Positions 25,921-37,762 of a stretch of DNA of 64,000 nucleotides are shown here, in pieces. A program made the position numbers and the translations under genes. Position 1 is the stretch's first letter, and each line of letters starts with the position of its first letter. Origin of the DNA: Eucalyptus grandis (taxonomy: Eukaryota > Streptophyta > Magnoliopsida > Myrtales > Myrtaceae); assembly GCF_016545825.1 (NCBI RefSeq), contig NC_052613.1, positions 41,088,112 through 41,152,111 of the forward strand, written 5' to 3'. Below the pieces are notes generated by a model. It searched no databases and had not been told where the DNA came from. It saw only the letters and a list, made by a program, of their open reading frames with translations.

Positions 25921-26336
25921 AACTTAAAGTGTAGAAGCCATACGTGTCATTACCCCGTGATTGAACTCCAAGCGGATAGCAATTGGGGAACTTTCCTCTT
26001 CCAAGGGTCGTCCCAAAATACCCGGGACGTACGATTCCGAACTCACAAAACCAACGTGAAAGCTCGCCATGATTGGCATTGACCGGGGCTTTGCCCTTTT
26101 GGAATATCGTACGGCCGCCGCGCGTGAGCCCTCCGATTTCCCGCGAACGGACGGCCCGTATTTTTCCCCCCGGAATTCGGTACGCTGGGGCTGTCAGCGG
26201 GAAGCCACTAGTGCTTGTACAAAAGCGGAAACAAACCATGGAACGGTGCGCGGGGGGCCGTTGGGATCGCGAAGGGAGGCGACCGGCCACCGCCCGAGCC
26301 GGTTCCGCGCGCGAGAGAGATAGAGAGAGAAAATGC

Positions 26337-26346
26337 TTATATATTC
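26337..26346 (+). promoter_or_regulatory. Probable TATA box of the AP2-type gene
   Basis: CTTATATATT lies about 490 bases before the start codon and is followed by a long CT-rich leader, a usual arrangement for plant promoters. Confidence 0.5.
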
Positions 26347-26483
26347 CTTCCCCTCCTCCCTCTCTCTCTCTCCTTCTCTGTAAAATCAGAGTCCGAGCTG
26401 TTCCTTCATCACGTCGCGTCCATCCCTCTCTCTCTCCCTCTCTCTATCGCCGGCGATCATTGCCGTCGCGGAGTGATCGGGGA

Positions 26484-26555
26484 ATGCGATTGGTCGGAAG
26501 TCGTCGATCCTTCTTCCGCAGCAATTCGCCCTGTCCTCCGGCAGCCGCCGGATAG
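26484..26555 (+). promoter_or_regulatory. uORF 1 in the leader of the AP2-type gene (23 codons plus stop)
   Basis: An ATG at 26484 opens a 23-residue frame, ending AAAG before a TAG, in the predicted 5' leader. A second, six-codon uORF lies at 26737-26757. Such frames can reduce translation of the main frame. A strong donor (TCG/GTGAGT) at 26655/26656 suggests a leader intron that may remove the second one. Confidence 0.4.
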
Positions 26556-26831
26556 TATCTCCGGCTGCTCGACTGACCGGAAGAAGCGGCGACGGAATCG
26601 GCGACCTCTCCTCCTTTCTCCGGTCACCTCTTTCTCTCTCTCTCTCTCTCTCTCGGTGAGTTTTCGTTTTGGAGCTCCGGTGTATTTAGGTGGAGGTGAT
26701 CCTTACTCGTTCGCCACTGAATCGATCGACTGTCGGATGATGAGCGCGAGCTGTTGAAGCAAAAGCCAGTTCGGGGAGCGCACGGGAGGAGACTGCCTCT
26801 GCGGGTTGCGGACGATCGATTTGGAGCGGCG

Positions 26832-29800
26832 ATGCTGGATCTCAACCTCAATGTCCTCTCCGCGGAGAGCTCTTATCAGGAGGAGAAGCTTTCCGACGTC
26901 TCGGGAAACCAAATGGACGAATCGGGGACATCGAACTCGTCGATCGTCAATGCCGACGCCGGCGACGACGATTCGTCCTCCGCACGCGCCGCCGGCGACG
27001 TGCACACCTTCCAGTTCGGCATCGTGAAGGCCGACGGCGGGGGGAACGACGCCGTCGAGACGAAGGAGCTGTTCCCTCTGAAAGAAGAGGAGTGTTCCCC
27101 TGGGGAGATGCCGATGGAGCTTTCCTTCGGGAATGGCGGCAGCGGAAGCGGAGGAGGGAGTCACGCGCGTGTAATGCCGCAACAGCAATCGCAGCAAGCG
27201 AAGAAGAGCAGGAGAGGTCCGAAGTCGAAGAGCTCGGAGTTCAGAGGAGTCACGTTTTACCGGAGGACTGGACGATGGGAATCGCATATTTGGTTGGTCG
27301 ATTAACTCGTATTCTGTTTCAGTAAATTGATGCTGCTAATTTTGAACTTAATCAACGTTGAATCCGGAAAACCATGGGCTTCCGTAACTGGAGCCTCCTA
27401 ATTGTTCTTAAATCACCGAAGGGATGGATGGATTTTCTAATTGGGGGAATTCTCTGTGCTACGTGGCTTTCGTGTGTGACGGGTTGGAGAGAGGCCTTTG
27501 ATGCATTTATTACTTATTACCCTTCCTGAACTCTCGGAAGTTTCCCTACATTTCGTTGTCCTGAAATTTTTCTTCCCCGGAATTTATGAAAAAGAACGAA
27601 TATGGCCTTTTAGTTGCTTCAGTATCAAATCTTCATTTTGATTTTAGTGTTGACTATGGGTTTTTGCCTGTTTCTTTCGGTACAGGGACTGTGGAAAACA
27701 GGTATATTTAGGTGAGTACATGACATATTATCAGATATGTATGTGTTTTGACTTTTTTCCTGTTATCGATGTACTTTGCGTCTACTTTACGTTGTCGAAT
27801 GATTTAGTGATCCGAGATGGTTTTTCTTTAGGTGGATTTGACACGGCTCAGGCTGCAGCTAGGTAATTTAGTGTGTTGTGTACTGAAGCTATTGCCCTTT
27901 CAATTTGTTTATTCAACTCAAATTAATGATTCTCTTTATCTGGATTTCATGCATTCAGAGCCTATGATCGGGCTGCCATTAAATTCAGAGGAGTAGATGC
28001 AGACATCAACTTCCATATGAGTGACTATGAGGAGGATCTGAAGCAGGTATTCATAGTTTTATCCGTTCCATTTGACAATTCTCCTTATTCTTGTTCTCTG
28101 TTTGCCTTCTTCCTTTCTTCAAAGATATTATGTGTTTGCTTAGGGTCTTTCCTTGATTGTTGTACCGGCACAGATGAAGAGTCTGTCCAAGGAAGACTTT
28201 GTCCACATTCTTCGTAGACAGAGCACTGGCTTTTCAAGAGGGAGCTCCAAATATCGAGGAGTGACATTGCACAAGTGTGGTCGGTGGGAGGCTAGAATGG
28301 GACAATTTCTTGGCAAGAAGTAAGATGCTGGCTCATGCTGTTTTACCTTGCCCTTCCTTTCGTCTAAGCTTCTGCTCGCACTATTATCTTCTTGCTGCTA
28401 GTTCTCAGAGGGCTTTTGCTTGTCCCTCTACTTGAGAAATAGTAAAATCCTATATTGAAGAAAAATGATTGGATGGGGTTCTTTTTATGCTTATCTAGAA
28501 AAAAGACATGGCATTTTCATTTTGGAGATTGCAATGCTTGCATGCAGGTATATATACCTTGGGCTCTTCGACGGTGAAGTAGAAGCTGCAAGGTCTTAAA
28601 GATTATGAATTACCTGATCCAAAATTTGTTAATAGAAAACTCTCAACTTCATTACGATTCCTAATTCTATCCAACATGTCTGTGGTCTAATATTCTGGAC
28701 GTCAGGGCTTATGACAAGGCAGCAATCAGATATAATGGAAGAGAAGCTGTCACCAACTTTGAACCAAGTTCTTATGAAGGGCAGATGATTCCTGTGGCTA
28801 TGAATGAAGGTATTATGCGATACTATCAATTCCTTTATAGCTCGCTTTGAATAGAAAGTATCTGAGATCCTGTCTTTCCAAGTGATGGACCGGTTTATCT
28901 TAAAACATTTAATGCAGGTAGCGACCACAATCTGGAACTGAACTTGGGCATGTCAGCCCCTTCCTTTGGAAGTTCAGTGAAGGATGCTGATGAGCACCTA
29001 CCATGCCATGCTGAGACATTTTCAGGGGTAATCTTATAAGCAACATGATTTTTATTCCTTTTTGCACTTTGCCATAATCGATCCCATGTCCCTATTGAAA
29101 ATTAATCCCTTGGCTCTGCAAGCCATGGTGGATGTAGACAGAGGGATTATCTTGTGGTGTGACAGCTTTTATGTAGCGTGCAAACTTGTTTGCCATACTT
29201 CTGCTGGATGGTGGAAATTATACAGTTGCCAGTATTAATAGCTGCTCATATTCTTTGTATACTATTTTGCAGATACCTAATTTTGCTTCGGCAGTACTAG
29301 GTGACTCAGCACTCAGAGGTTTATCAATGACATCCCACCATCATTCTTCACAGAACTGTGTATACCCTCGTTTCTTCTCAAATGAGGTAAAGATTCCATT
29401 TGATTTCTCTAGAGAATATATAAGAATTGACTCTCTGAAAAGATCCAGCTGCATGTTTCATTCTCCGAAATACCAACACAATTGTCATGAACAAAGTTGT
29501 GCAGATAGCTATAGGACCTTGCAATACTTGTCGGGTTGGAAATTTCAGGTTTTTTACATTTGGCCATTGATTTAATTGAACTGCTTACAAGAGACTATTT
29601 CCCAATGCTTGTCGATCTGCATGACTGGCTATTAGCTCAGATCTTCTGGTGGTAAATCTGGATATCTGAATACCTGGAATGATGGCATTAGATAACTAAT
29701 TGCAGAGTCAAAGACAATGATGATAAAAAGGCTTCTCGAAATCTCTGTGAGTCCTAATCATGATGGAATCTGCACTGGTTATGCAGGAAAAAGATACTGA

Positions 29801-30038
29801 GCAGAGAAATGAAGTCCCTTCCTCGCAAGGATTGCACTGGGTCTGGCCAATGCGTGACCAAGTCAGTACCAGTGCTGCTTCAGTGCCACCGTCCTCGACT
29901 GCAGCATCATCAGGATTCCCATATTCAGTCCCTCCTTACTCCGCTGCCATGGTTGCATCACCACCGTCTCGCTTCCCTCCTCCCTATACAGTAGCCTCCA
30001 ATTCCTCTCGATGCAACGATCAGATGACATCTCCATGA
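26832..30038 (+). CDS. RAP2-7: euAP2 transcription factor, TOE/RAP2.7 type
   Basis: Ten exons join in frame: 26832-27292, 27686-27711, 27832-27862, 27959-28046, 28174-28319, 28548-28592, 28706-28809, 28918-29027, 29273-29386 and 29787-30038. The product is 458 aa. The start MLDLNLNV gives an EAR-type LxLxL repressor motif at the very N-terminus; a second one, LELNLGM, follows the DNA-binding region. A basic [10 protein letters not shown] stretch precedes AP2 repeat 1 (about residues 136-200, [18 protein letters not shown]). AP2 repeat 2 spans about 229-286 ([18 protein letters not shown]). The 26- and 31-nt exons in repeat 1 are typical of AP2 genes. The final exon holds a miR172 target site. 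The family represses flowering and controls phase change in the nucleus. I favour the TOE1/RAP2.7 branch from the N-terminus, but TOE3 or an AP2 relative is possible. Confidence 0.92.
29899..29919 (+). promoter_or_regulatory. miR172 target site
   Basis: The 21-base stretch starts CTGCAGCATCATCAGG and continues ATTCC. It matches the known miR172 complement of AP2-like mRNAs except at the last base, and encodes AASSGF in the last exon. miR172 represses these mRNAs by translation block and cleavage. Confidence 0.93.
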
Positions 30039-30617
30039 CCGCCAATATAAGTTGTTTTCTCTATGATGAACCAACGGCAAAAACAACTAATAGCTTGGTC
30101 TTCATAGTTTCCTGTATCGTTTGGGTCGACATCGCACTCATAGAATTTTTATTCTGACTCCTTAACATGCAATTGTTTTGTGCAGATAGCGACACGAAAG
30201 GCAAAGGTCATTTTGATTCCCCTCGTAGTATCATTCGTACGTTAGACGTACTTATTTGCTCCCGATGTTGACCAATTTAATTTCGCTCTAATAGTCCCTA
30301 TCACGATACGATTTAATCCTAGGAGTGGACGCCTACAAAACCAGAGTGCAAGTTTCATTCTGGCAATTCTATTGGTCCTCATTACTAGGACATACTTATT
30401 ACGCGGGATCGAAAAAGAATGCGTACTCGTACCTACCCTCTTAAAGAGTTTTTTTGTCGAGGCCAATAGGTCAGCCGGATTTGATTGATAATCGGGTCTA
30501 ACGAAAGAGGTAGTGTGTATGTAAAAATTAGCAAGGTCACTCTCGGTTCGGCACAACATTTGAGACGGTTGTCCGGACAGAGGCCATGCAACAACCCGAC
30601 CATCCCAGCTATTTGTG

Positions 30618-31262
30618 GTTTAGAATTAGTTTAGTAACTTTTCAAGCATAATTTCTGCTCATAAATGATTTTTCTAATTCTATTTCATAGATGAGCTTCT
30701 AAGCATTTAAAAACGTTTGATAATTGCTCAAAATTCATATTTATTTCCTGAATAAAAATACGCATTTGGTATGACTCATAAATTCTTTTGCGACTCAAAT
30801 TTTCCTTTAATTTTTAAAATAATTTTATTACTTTTTTTTTTCCTTCCTTTTTTTTTTTTTTCCTTAAGCCAATTTTTCTCGTTGGAGCTTCCTTAAAGAC
30901 CAACTCGCGAAGCCATCGACAAGACTCGTCCTCACTTGGCCACCAATTGAGAGGCTTAACCTCGGAGCGTTGGCAACCCTCAGCAAGATCGAACTCGCGA
31001 AGCCATCGACAAGACTCGTCCTCACTTGGCCACCAATTGAGAGGCTTAACCTCGCTCAGCCACCACGAGATCGGCCTCACCATGGCTAGGTGACATTAAC
31101 CTCACTGGGGTTTGGTGAAGCTCAGCCTCACTGGTGGTTGGGCAAGTTCGAGCCTGCCAATGGCAAGGCGAGCTCAACCTCACCGGGAGCCGGCCACGCT
31201 TTACCAAACGGATATCTATTCTTTTTTTTTTGTTCTAAACAGGCCTCGGCAGATGATAACTG
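30618..31262. mobile_element. Non-autonomous DNA element, copy 1
   Basis: The left ~230 bases align by eye with 34250-34450, including TTCTAAGCATTT, GATAAAAATA-like and AAATTCTTTT blocks in the same order. Near the right end, TACCAAACGGAT parallels TACCAAACAGAT of the second copy. The middle is GC-rich and contains an internal direct repeat with a 90-base period. No transposase is visible. Confidence 0.65.
30902..31054. repeat. Internal 90-bp-period tandem repeat
   Basis: A 63-base block starting AACTCGCGAAGCC occurs at 30902-30964 and again, apparently identical, at 30992-31054, with a 27-base linker. The identity implies a recent duplication inside an otherwise diverged element. Confidence 0.9.
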
Positions 31263-32648
31263 ATAAGTAGCGGCGGGCTATTGTTGATGGGCCCAACAAA
31301 TTGTAGAAAATGGCCCCAAAGGGCATGAAATCAAATGCGCCTGCCCATCAAAGCCCCTTAACAAAACGGGTCGTTCCAGGCACGGGCCGGCTTGTTTGAC
31401 ATCGATAGTCCAGATGCACGACTCAAAGCACGAACGTTCACCCTAAAACAAAAGCTAATAAAGGTCTGACACCACTAGGTTTAAGATCATAAACTCCAGG
31501 CCTCCGAAGCCTCGGCTGTAGAACCCATTGGGAGGTGAACTCTCACAAGAACCTCTTACTCTCACCCCTCTACATTTTTGCTTTTACTAAAATACGAATT
31601 TCCAACTGCCACGGAAAAAGATCGTCTTAAACATGATTCCATGATATATTTCAGCAAAGAAAACGTCTTAACGATGTGATGCCAGCAACATGACATAGTG
31701 AACTCAACCGGTACTGAATCGGTCTTGCACCATTTCAGGGGTAATCAATTTAACATAAACATGGACAAACTGACAAGAATTTCCATCCGTTCCACTAGTA
31801 TAACAAGGAGCTAATGCAAATAAGTGAAAAGCAACGCATCGCTCCCTAGGACTGCAGACAGAAACCGTAGCTTGGGCATGAGCTACCATCAGAAATCCAG
31901 ACTACCTCCTGATGTTGGTGATAAGAAGGCCAAGGGGAAGTGCTCAAGAGGCCGACTGAAGCAAACAATCCAACACCAAAGAGAACATTCATTCTCACAG
32001 TCCATTTCCTACTCGATATCTCCTGCTGCATTGTTGCCCCACATAAATTGTTACCCGGGACAAGAGGGTTGAGATCAATGTCTGCATATATCAACAGCGA
32101 TCAGCAAAGGGCACACGTGAACTAACCAGCCAGGTTTGATTACACAGCGCACTGCACTGCTAATCTTTCGTGTTTGGCACATAAACTATGGCAGAAATCA
32201 CCTGCAATCACACCCCAAAATTAAAAAGAAAGAAAAGGTTATTGGGGTTGGAAAAAACAACATACCAATAGAAAATGCATTTGGACTTGAGGAAGAAGAT
32301 ATATGCACATGTTCTTCATAACAAGGAAGAAAAGATTACATATATGCTAACAAAAAATACATTTGGATGCAAGGAAAAACTTCTTTTGCAACTTACGAGT
32401 CCTCAGAAGCCCGCATGCTTTAAGTCCCAACACTCCAACAGTATTGGGTTCAAAGAATAATTCTGATGCAAATGCCGTACATTTACCTGCCGAGCATGAA
32501 GACCGCCAAATGTCTAAAGTTCTATCCCTCAATAGGCCCAGTGAGAGCTGTCAAGATTCTGTCCCATCTCAAGTAAGGTAATATCTTGCACAAAATGGAT
32601 AAACAACAGCCCTCACAAACAATCAGCAAACATTGCACTTCATGGAAA

Positions 32649-35600
32649 TCACATCCCAAATGATCTGTTACACAGATCCCCTGAACTAGGCATGCAATAC
32701 TTCTGATTCTCAAGACTGTCGCAGATCTTATTAATTCCAAGCCTCTCATTTCTAAGCAACTCAGCCATAACCACACCATCTCCACCAGGAATGGTGTTCC
32801 GACCACTCCAGCGGCCATTGGACATACTCCTTTGGAGAGAAAGCTGCGTGTAAGATGATACATTTCCCATTTGTGACTGATCAAAAATCCTCGAAGCAAT
32901 GTCAAAGGAATTATTAAGAGAAGCATAACCTGCACTTGTCTCATATCTTAAATTCGAGTGTGCAGGAAAAGATCTTTTCATTAATAAATTATGTCCAGCA
33001 TCACTGTCCAAAGTATTCAGTTGTTGAGATAATGACCCAAGATCGAATGATGGGCTATTGAAACCACCTTGAATCGTCCCTCTGCCAACAGCTAAAATAG
33101 CAGGATCCATGAATTCAATGTCTCCTGTACTGTTGACACTCGCATTTGGTTGTGTCTGATATGAATTTCTCAACAAGTTGATGTCAGGCAAATGGTTCCC
33201 TGAGATAGAAAATTATAGCAATTATTTCAAGCACAAAAGTACTAAAAAGAACTTGCTGAATCACATAATATCTCACCCAAATAAGTGTCAAAATTCCTAT
33301 CAGTTCTCTCATGAGAAGAAAACCCTGGTGGAGGTGCTTTATTGGGAACAGAGAAACCAGGTGGAGCAGAAATTTGAGATCTTGAACCTACCAGTAGTTA
33401 AACAAGAAAGTCAGGAAGCTACTAGGCACCCAAAAAGCACTACAGCAACAAAACATATTTATAGCAGAAGACATAAATAAGTGGAGCCTTTTGAATTCAG
33501 GAAATGAACAGTCAAAATAAAATTGAGATGCATAGTTCCACTAAAGTTGCAAGCTCAACACCAGCCAAAGTGCTATGTTTATGAAGGCATTTTATGCATA
33601 GTGTGGCGCATAAAATTACCAAATTTATCTTTCTTAAGCATCATCAACCAGATAACAACAGAAATCACAGTAAGATTAGGACTCATACAATCCAAGTAAA
33701 CCGACAATCAGGGAAACTGGCCATAACTCTTCAGTGGTTGACAGAAAGTAATTGTACAATTCAAGCCATCTTCAAAAAGTTCTAAATAAAGGTTTTTGTA
33801 CAACAATAAACCTTAGCTTGCATGTAGCAAAAATTTGTCCAGGGAAATGACGGCAGTAGATATAATCAGAGAGCTAAGACCATATATCATGCAGCATGGA
33901 AAATGTCTGACACATGATGAACTTAAAGTCAAAAGCATGAGATTCAAGAAGTGAGAATTGGACTGATTGGTTAATCACAACAAAAGAAAGTTACACTAAC
34001 TATATGAAAACCTAATAACAGGTAACAGACAACTTGATATTTTTACAGCCATGCACATGCAAGGGAACACAAACAGATTAAAGCCATGGAGTAACGGAAG
34101 CAATGATTAGTGCATGCATGCTTTAAGCAATTAAACTTGAGTCTTGGACCACAACTCGTGATTTTGCTGTCACAATGCAATAAAATTATTGCTTTTGTGA
34201 CCACAAAGAGCCAACATAAAATAAGGAGAAACTAACAGTGCATTTGGTAACTATTCTCTTCTTGAGAACAATTTATGCTTAGAAATAATTCCTTTTTATT
34301 TTGTTCCCTGGACAAGTTTCTAAGCATTTGAAGGCGTTTGGTAATTGTCTAAAATTTCTATTCCCAAGATAAAAATATGCGTTTAGTAAAATCTCAAATT
34401 CTTTTATGAATTAAAATTTCTTTCAATTTTTTAAAACTTTTACTATATTTTTCTCTTTTTTGTTTTCTTCTCTCTCCTTTTTTTCTTTATCTTTTTCTAT
34501 CCCTCTTCTTCTTCTCTAGCCGGTCGCTGGCCACAGTCTTGCGGCAGCTAGCAGCAAGGCCTGGCAAGGCCGAGCCTCGCCGATGGCTGGTCAAGCCTCC
34601 CTATTGGCCAAGCGAGCTCGCCCAGCCACCAGTAAGGCTCAGCCTCACCCACATCTAGAGAGCTCCAGTGCACTTGCCGGACCTTGCCCAGCCAGTTGCT
34701 GGCCATCGCCATGGCTGGCAACCAACAATGAGGAAGAAGAGAAATGGAAAGAACAGGAAAAGAAGAAAAGAAAAGAAAAAGAATATTGGCTTGATTTTAG
34801 AATTATTCCAACAACAAAGAAATAACTTTTTTCTACTTCTTAATTCTATCCCAAATTTACTCCCGGAAATAAAAAAGTTACCAAACAGATTTCTGTTCTT
34901 TTTTCGTTGCAGAGAACAAAAGAATATAATCAGTTATTATTTGGCCAGTTAACCAACAGACCCTAAGCAAGCATGTGCAATGAATTTAGATAGAAAGAGG
35001 ACCTGCCTGACAGGAAAAAAAGGAGGACCAACCTAAGCAGTGAAAGTGACAGTGACATGAACAGGACCAAACCAAAAGGAAAAATAAAATCCGACCACTT
35101 TTTATGAATAAAGAAATATGTTTCTAAAAAAATAATGCTTACAAAAGTACCCTTTAATGCAAAGGAGAATCAATTAAGTACCCCCATGGAAAGGAACCCA
35201 ACCAAAGCCTCTCTGGAAAAACCACCAAATTAATCTAACTCCCAAACAATCCCAGAATTTAGCATCTTACATTTCATTTCTCCATATTCATGCGGGTATT
35301 TCCAGCTATATCCTCCCTAGGACATTCTTGAGATCATAAGCTATCTGCATCTATAGAATGTGAACATCTACCACTGTGGGAACAATCTTGAGATGACATA
35401 GTAGTTTCATGTATCGGAATAGGTCTTTCCAGTTGGGGATACTATTTGAAGTGGGAAAATCATAAGTACAAGATATAAGAAGCGCAAACAAGCTCCAAGA
35501 AAAATTTCATGATTAATGGACTATCAGCATATAATGACGACAAAAATGACAACAATGACATATGCAAGCCCACTAAATGGGCTTGGCAATATGAATCCTA

Positions 35601-37705
35601 TTACACCACTGTTCTCAATTCTATAAATTGGATCCTCATAAGCTCTAAATACTCCACATCTTTCATTATCATCTCCTCACATTAATTTACATTCTATCGT
35701 CATGTCACAGAAAAATATGCATCCAAATAAGGGGTGACGATGGACCCATCAAGACAGACAATAAACTCCAAACTTCAGGCAAGATCACAAGTATTGCAAA
35801 CAGATCAGTAAATACGCATAGCAAACTAGATATGGCAAACTTTCATGATATAGAAATGAAATTTACTGAAAAAGACTAAACTTTTAAATAGAAAAGAAGC
35901 AATCAGAACTCTACCAGGGGTCTTACCAGATGAGAGAACTGATTGAGAGGCAGCACGATTGCCTACCTCCTCAAATCTCGAAAGAGACCCATTAACAACC
36001 ACAGGATTATGTGAGTATGACCGACAATTTTTACCAAAATCTTCATCAAGAGATCTGTTTCTAGGCATCTGCTCAGTGATAGTAAAAGGTGGGTTGACAT
36101 CAAATGCATGAGTAATTGATTCTTCTTGTCTGGCAAAAGAGAACCTGGACTGGTTGCTGTTTTGAACTTTTCGGTAACTCGAAGATCTAACAGAACCTTC
36201 GTGCTTGTCTGACTCACCCAAAAGATTAGCCAAATGCTGAGGTGAGGACAATGAGTCACTCCACAAATCAAGATCCAGAGACAAGATATTGGAGATCATA
36301 CTGCTTTCACCTGCTTTTAAAGAATTGTGCATCTCAACTTTAGATCCATTGCCTTGCAACATTCCAAATTGCCTCTCTCTAACTTCAGAAGTTCTATCCA
36401 AATCCGCACGATCATTTACCATCTTTTCAAGGTTTCGACTAGATATTGCTGAACTTCTTCCTTCCATATTACTATCTACAGGTATTAAACTGGCACTTAA
36501 ATTATTGATATTGACCACCTCACTATGCTGTGAAGAATGAGATGTGGAACAATTTGACACATGAGACAGATTTCCAGAAGTAGAGAAAGAAGTTGAATAA
36601 TCAAAGACTTCTGGATCTTCAAGTCTTCGATTATTGAAACATAATACATCTTCTTCAACTTGAGAATGCATAGTTGGCAATCGATCAGTCGGAAAAAAGA
36701 CCTCCCTGTCCCTGTTGGATGGAACATTGCTGACCACTGCCAAAGGCAAAGACTCTTTATAGTTATCCACGCATGATTGTTGCAGTATACTCTGATTCCC
36801 CATTGATACAATCCATCCTGGATCAGAGATGCAAAAGGTAGGCACTGGACTGCCTGATGATTCACCCTGGAGTTTTCCATGCACACTTAATGATGATACG
36901 TCAGAGCACAATTTCTTATTCTTACCATTAATTTGAGCATGTTCTTCTTTCTCTGCATAAGTACTAGCTGATTCACAAGTGCTCCTGGCAGATTTTACAG
37001 TGTTCTGGGGCATGCTACTAATGTTTCTACCTTCCTTGCTACTTATTAAATCGGATAACCTGCCACCTGTAATATCAGTAGCCGTAGTCCCATCTGCTGC
37101 AGCAGGTTTAACTGACAAAGAGAGGTCGGACTCTATACAATTGTGCTGCTTTGAACAACTTGATGAGCCCAACATAATTTTAGCTGCTATACAATTTTGA
37201 TCATTCAAGGGTGGCTTTTTCACCCCATCACCATGCGGTGGAGAATGTTGAGCTGTATCTGCACCTACTACAGTTATGGATACTCCACTAGCCATCGCAG
37301 ACTTCTCTTTGTATGGTCTATCAGAACATTCTGAAGTTGCAGCTTGAGCACGCTGTCCCCTAATTTACATGTCAAAGAGAGTTGCAAATAAAAGGTAGCA
37401 CAACTAAATAGCAGTAAATAGTTATCAATGCATAATGTTCCCTTCAGCCCCTGTACCAAGCATTTCAAAGAACTAATGGCGCTGTTTGTTTTGATTATCT
37501 CAAAAATAAAAGGCTGATAGGAAACTGTGACATCTCAGGTGATTAACCAGTCAAGATAAGTTCCATTGAGAAACAGACAACGTTTTTCTGGTTTTTTAAA
37601 CTTCTAATGACCGCATTACCATGAAGCTGCAGCAGGAAGAGTAGCCGACCTAGTAGTGGTTCCATTTGGTAGAGAAACTTTAATCACGTTTGCTGCATTC
37701 TACAA

Positions 37706-37762
<57 letters not shown>

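Larger units (their letters stand above)
16620..26330. other. Long intergenic region, no gene recognised
   Basis: About 9.7 kb separates RAD51B from the AP2-type gene. Open frames are all short (under about 105 codons) and show no domain, codon pattern or splice-linked partners that I can support. Contents include poly-A/T tracts, a GA/GAT microsatellite at 21780-21825, small poly(A)-tailed insertions near 22150 and 24642, and an AT-rich repeat at 25555-25920. A more GC-rich patch at 20500-20780 has no convincing frame. Confidence 0.6.
30040..32000. other. Spacer between convergent AP2-type and CNOT4-like genes
   Basis: The AP2 gene and the CNOT4-like gene converge here. Both 3' UTRs lie at the edges. 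The middle is largely a repeat element (30618-31262). I see no gene. Confidence 0.55.

Noticed and set aside
26703..27287. 194-codon minus-strand frame
   Set aside because: It is antisense to the first exon of the AP2-type gene, whose plus-strand frame is clearly the coding one.
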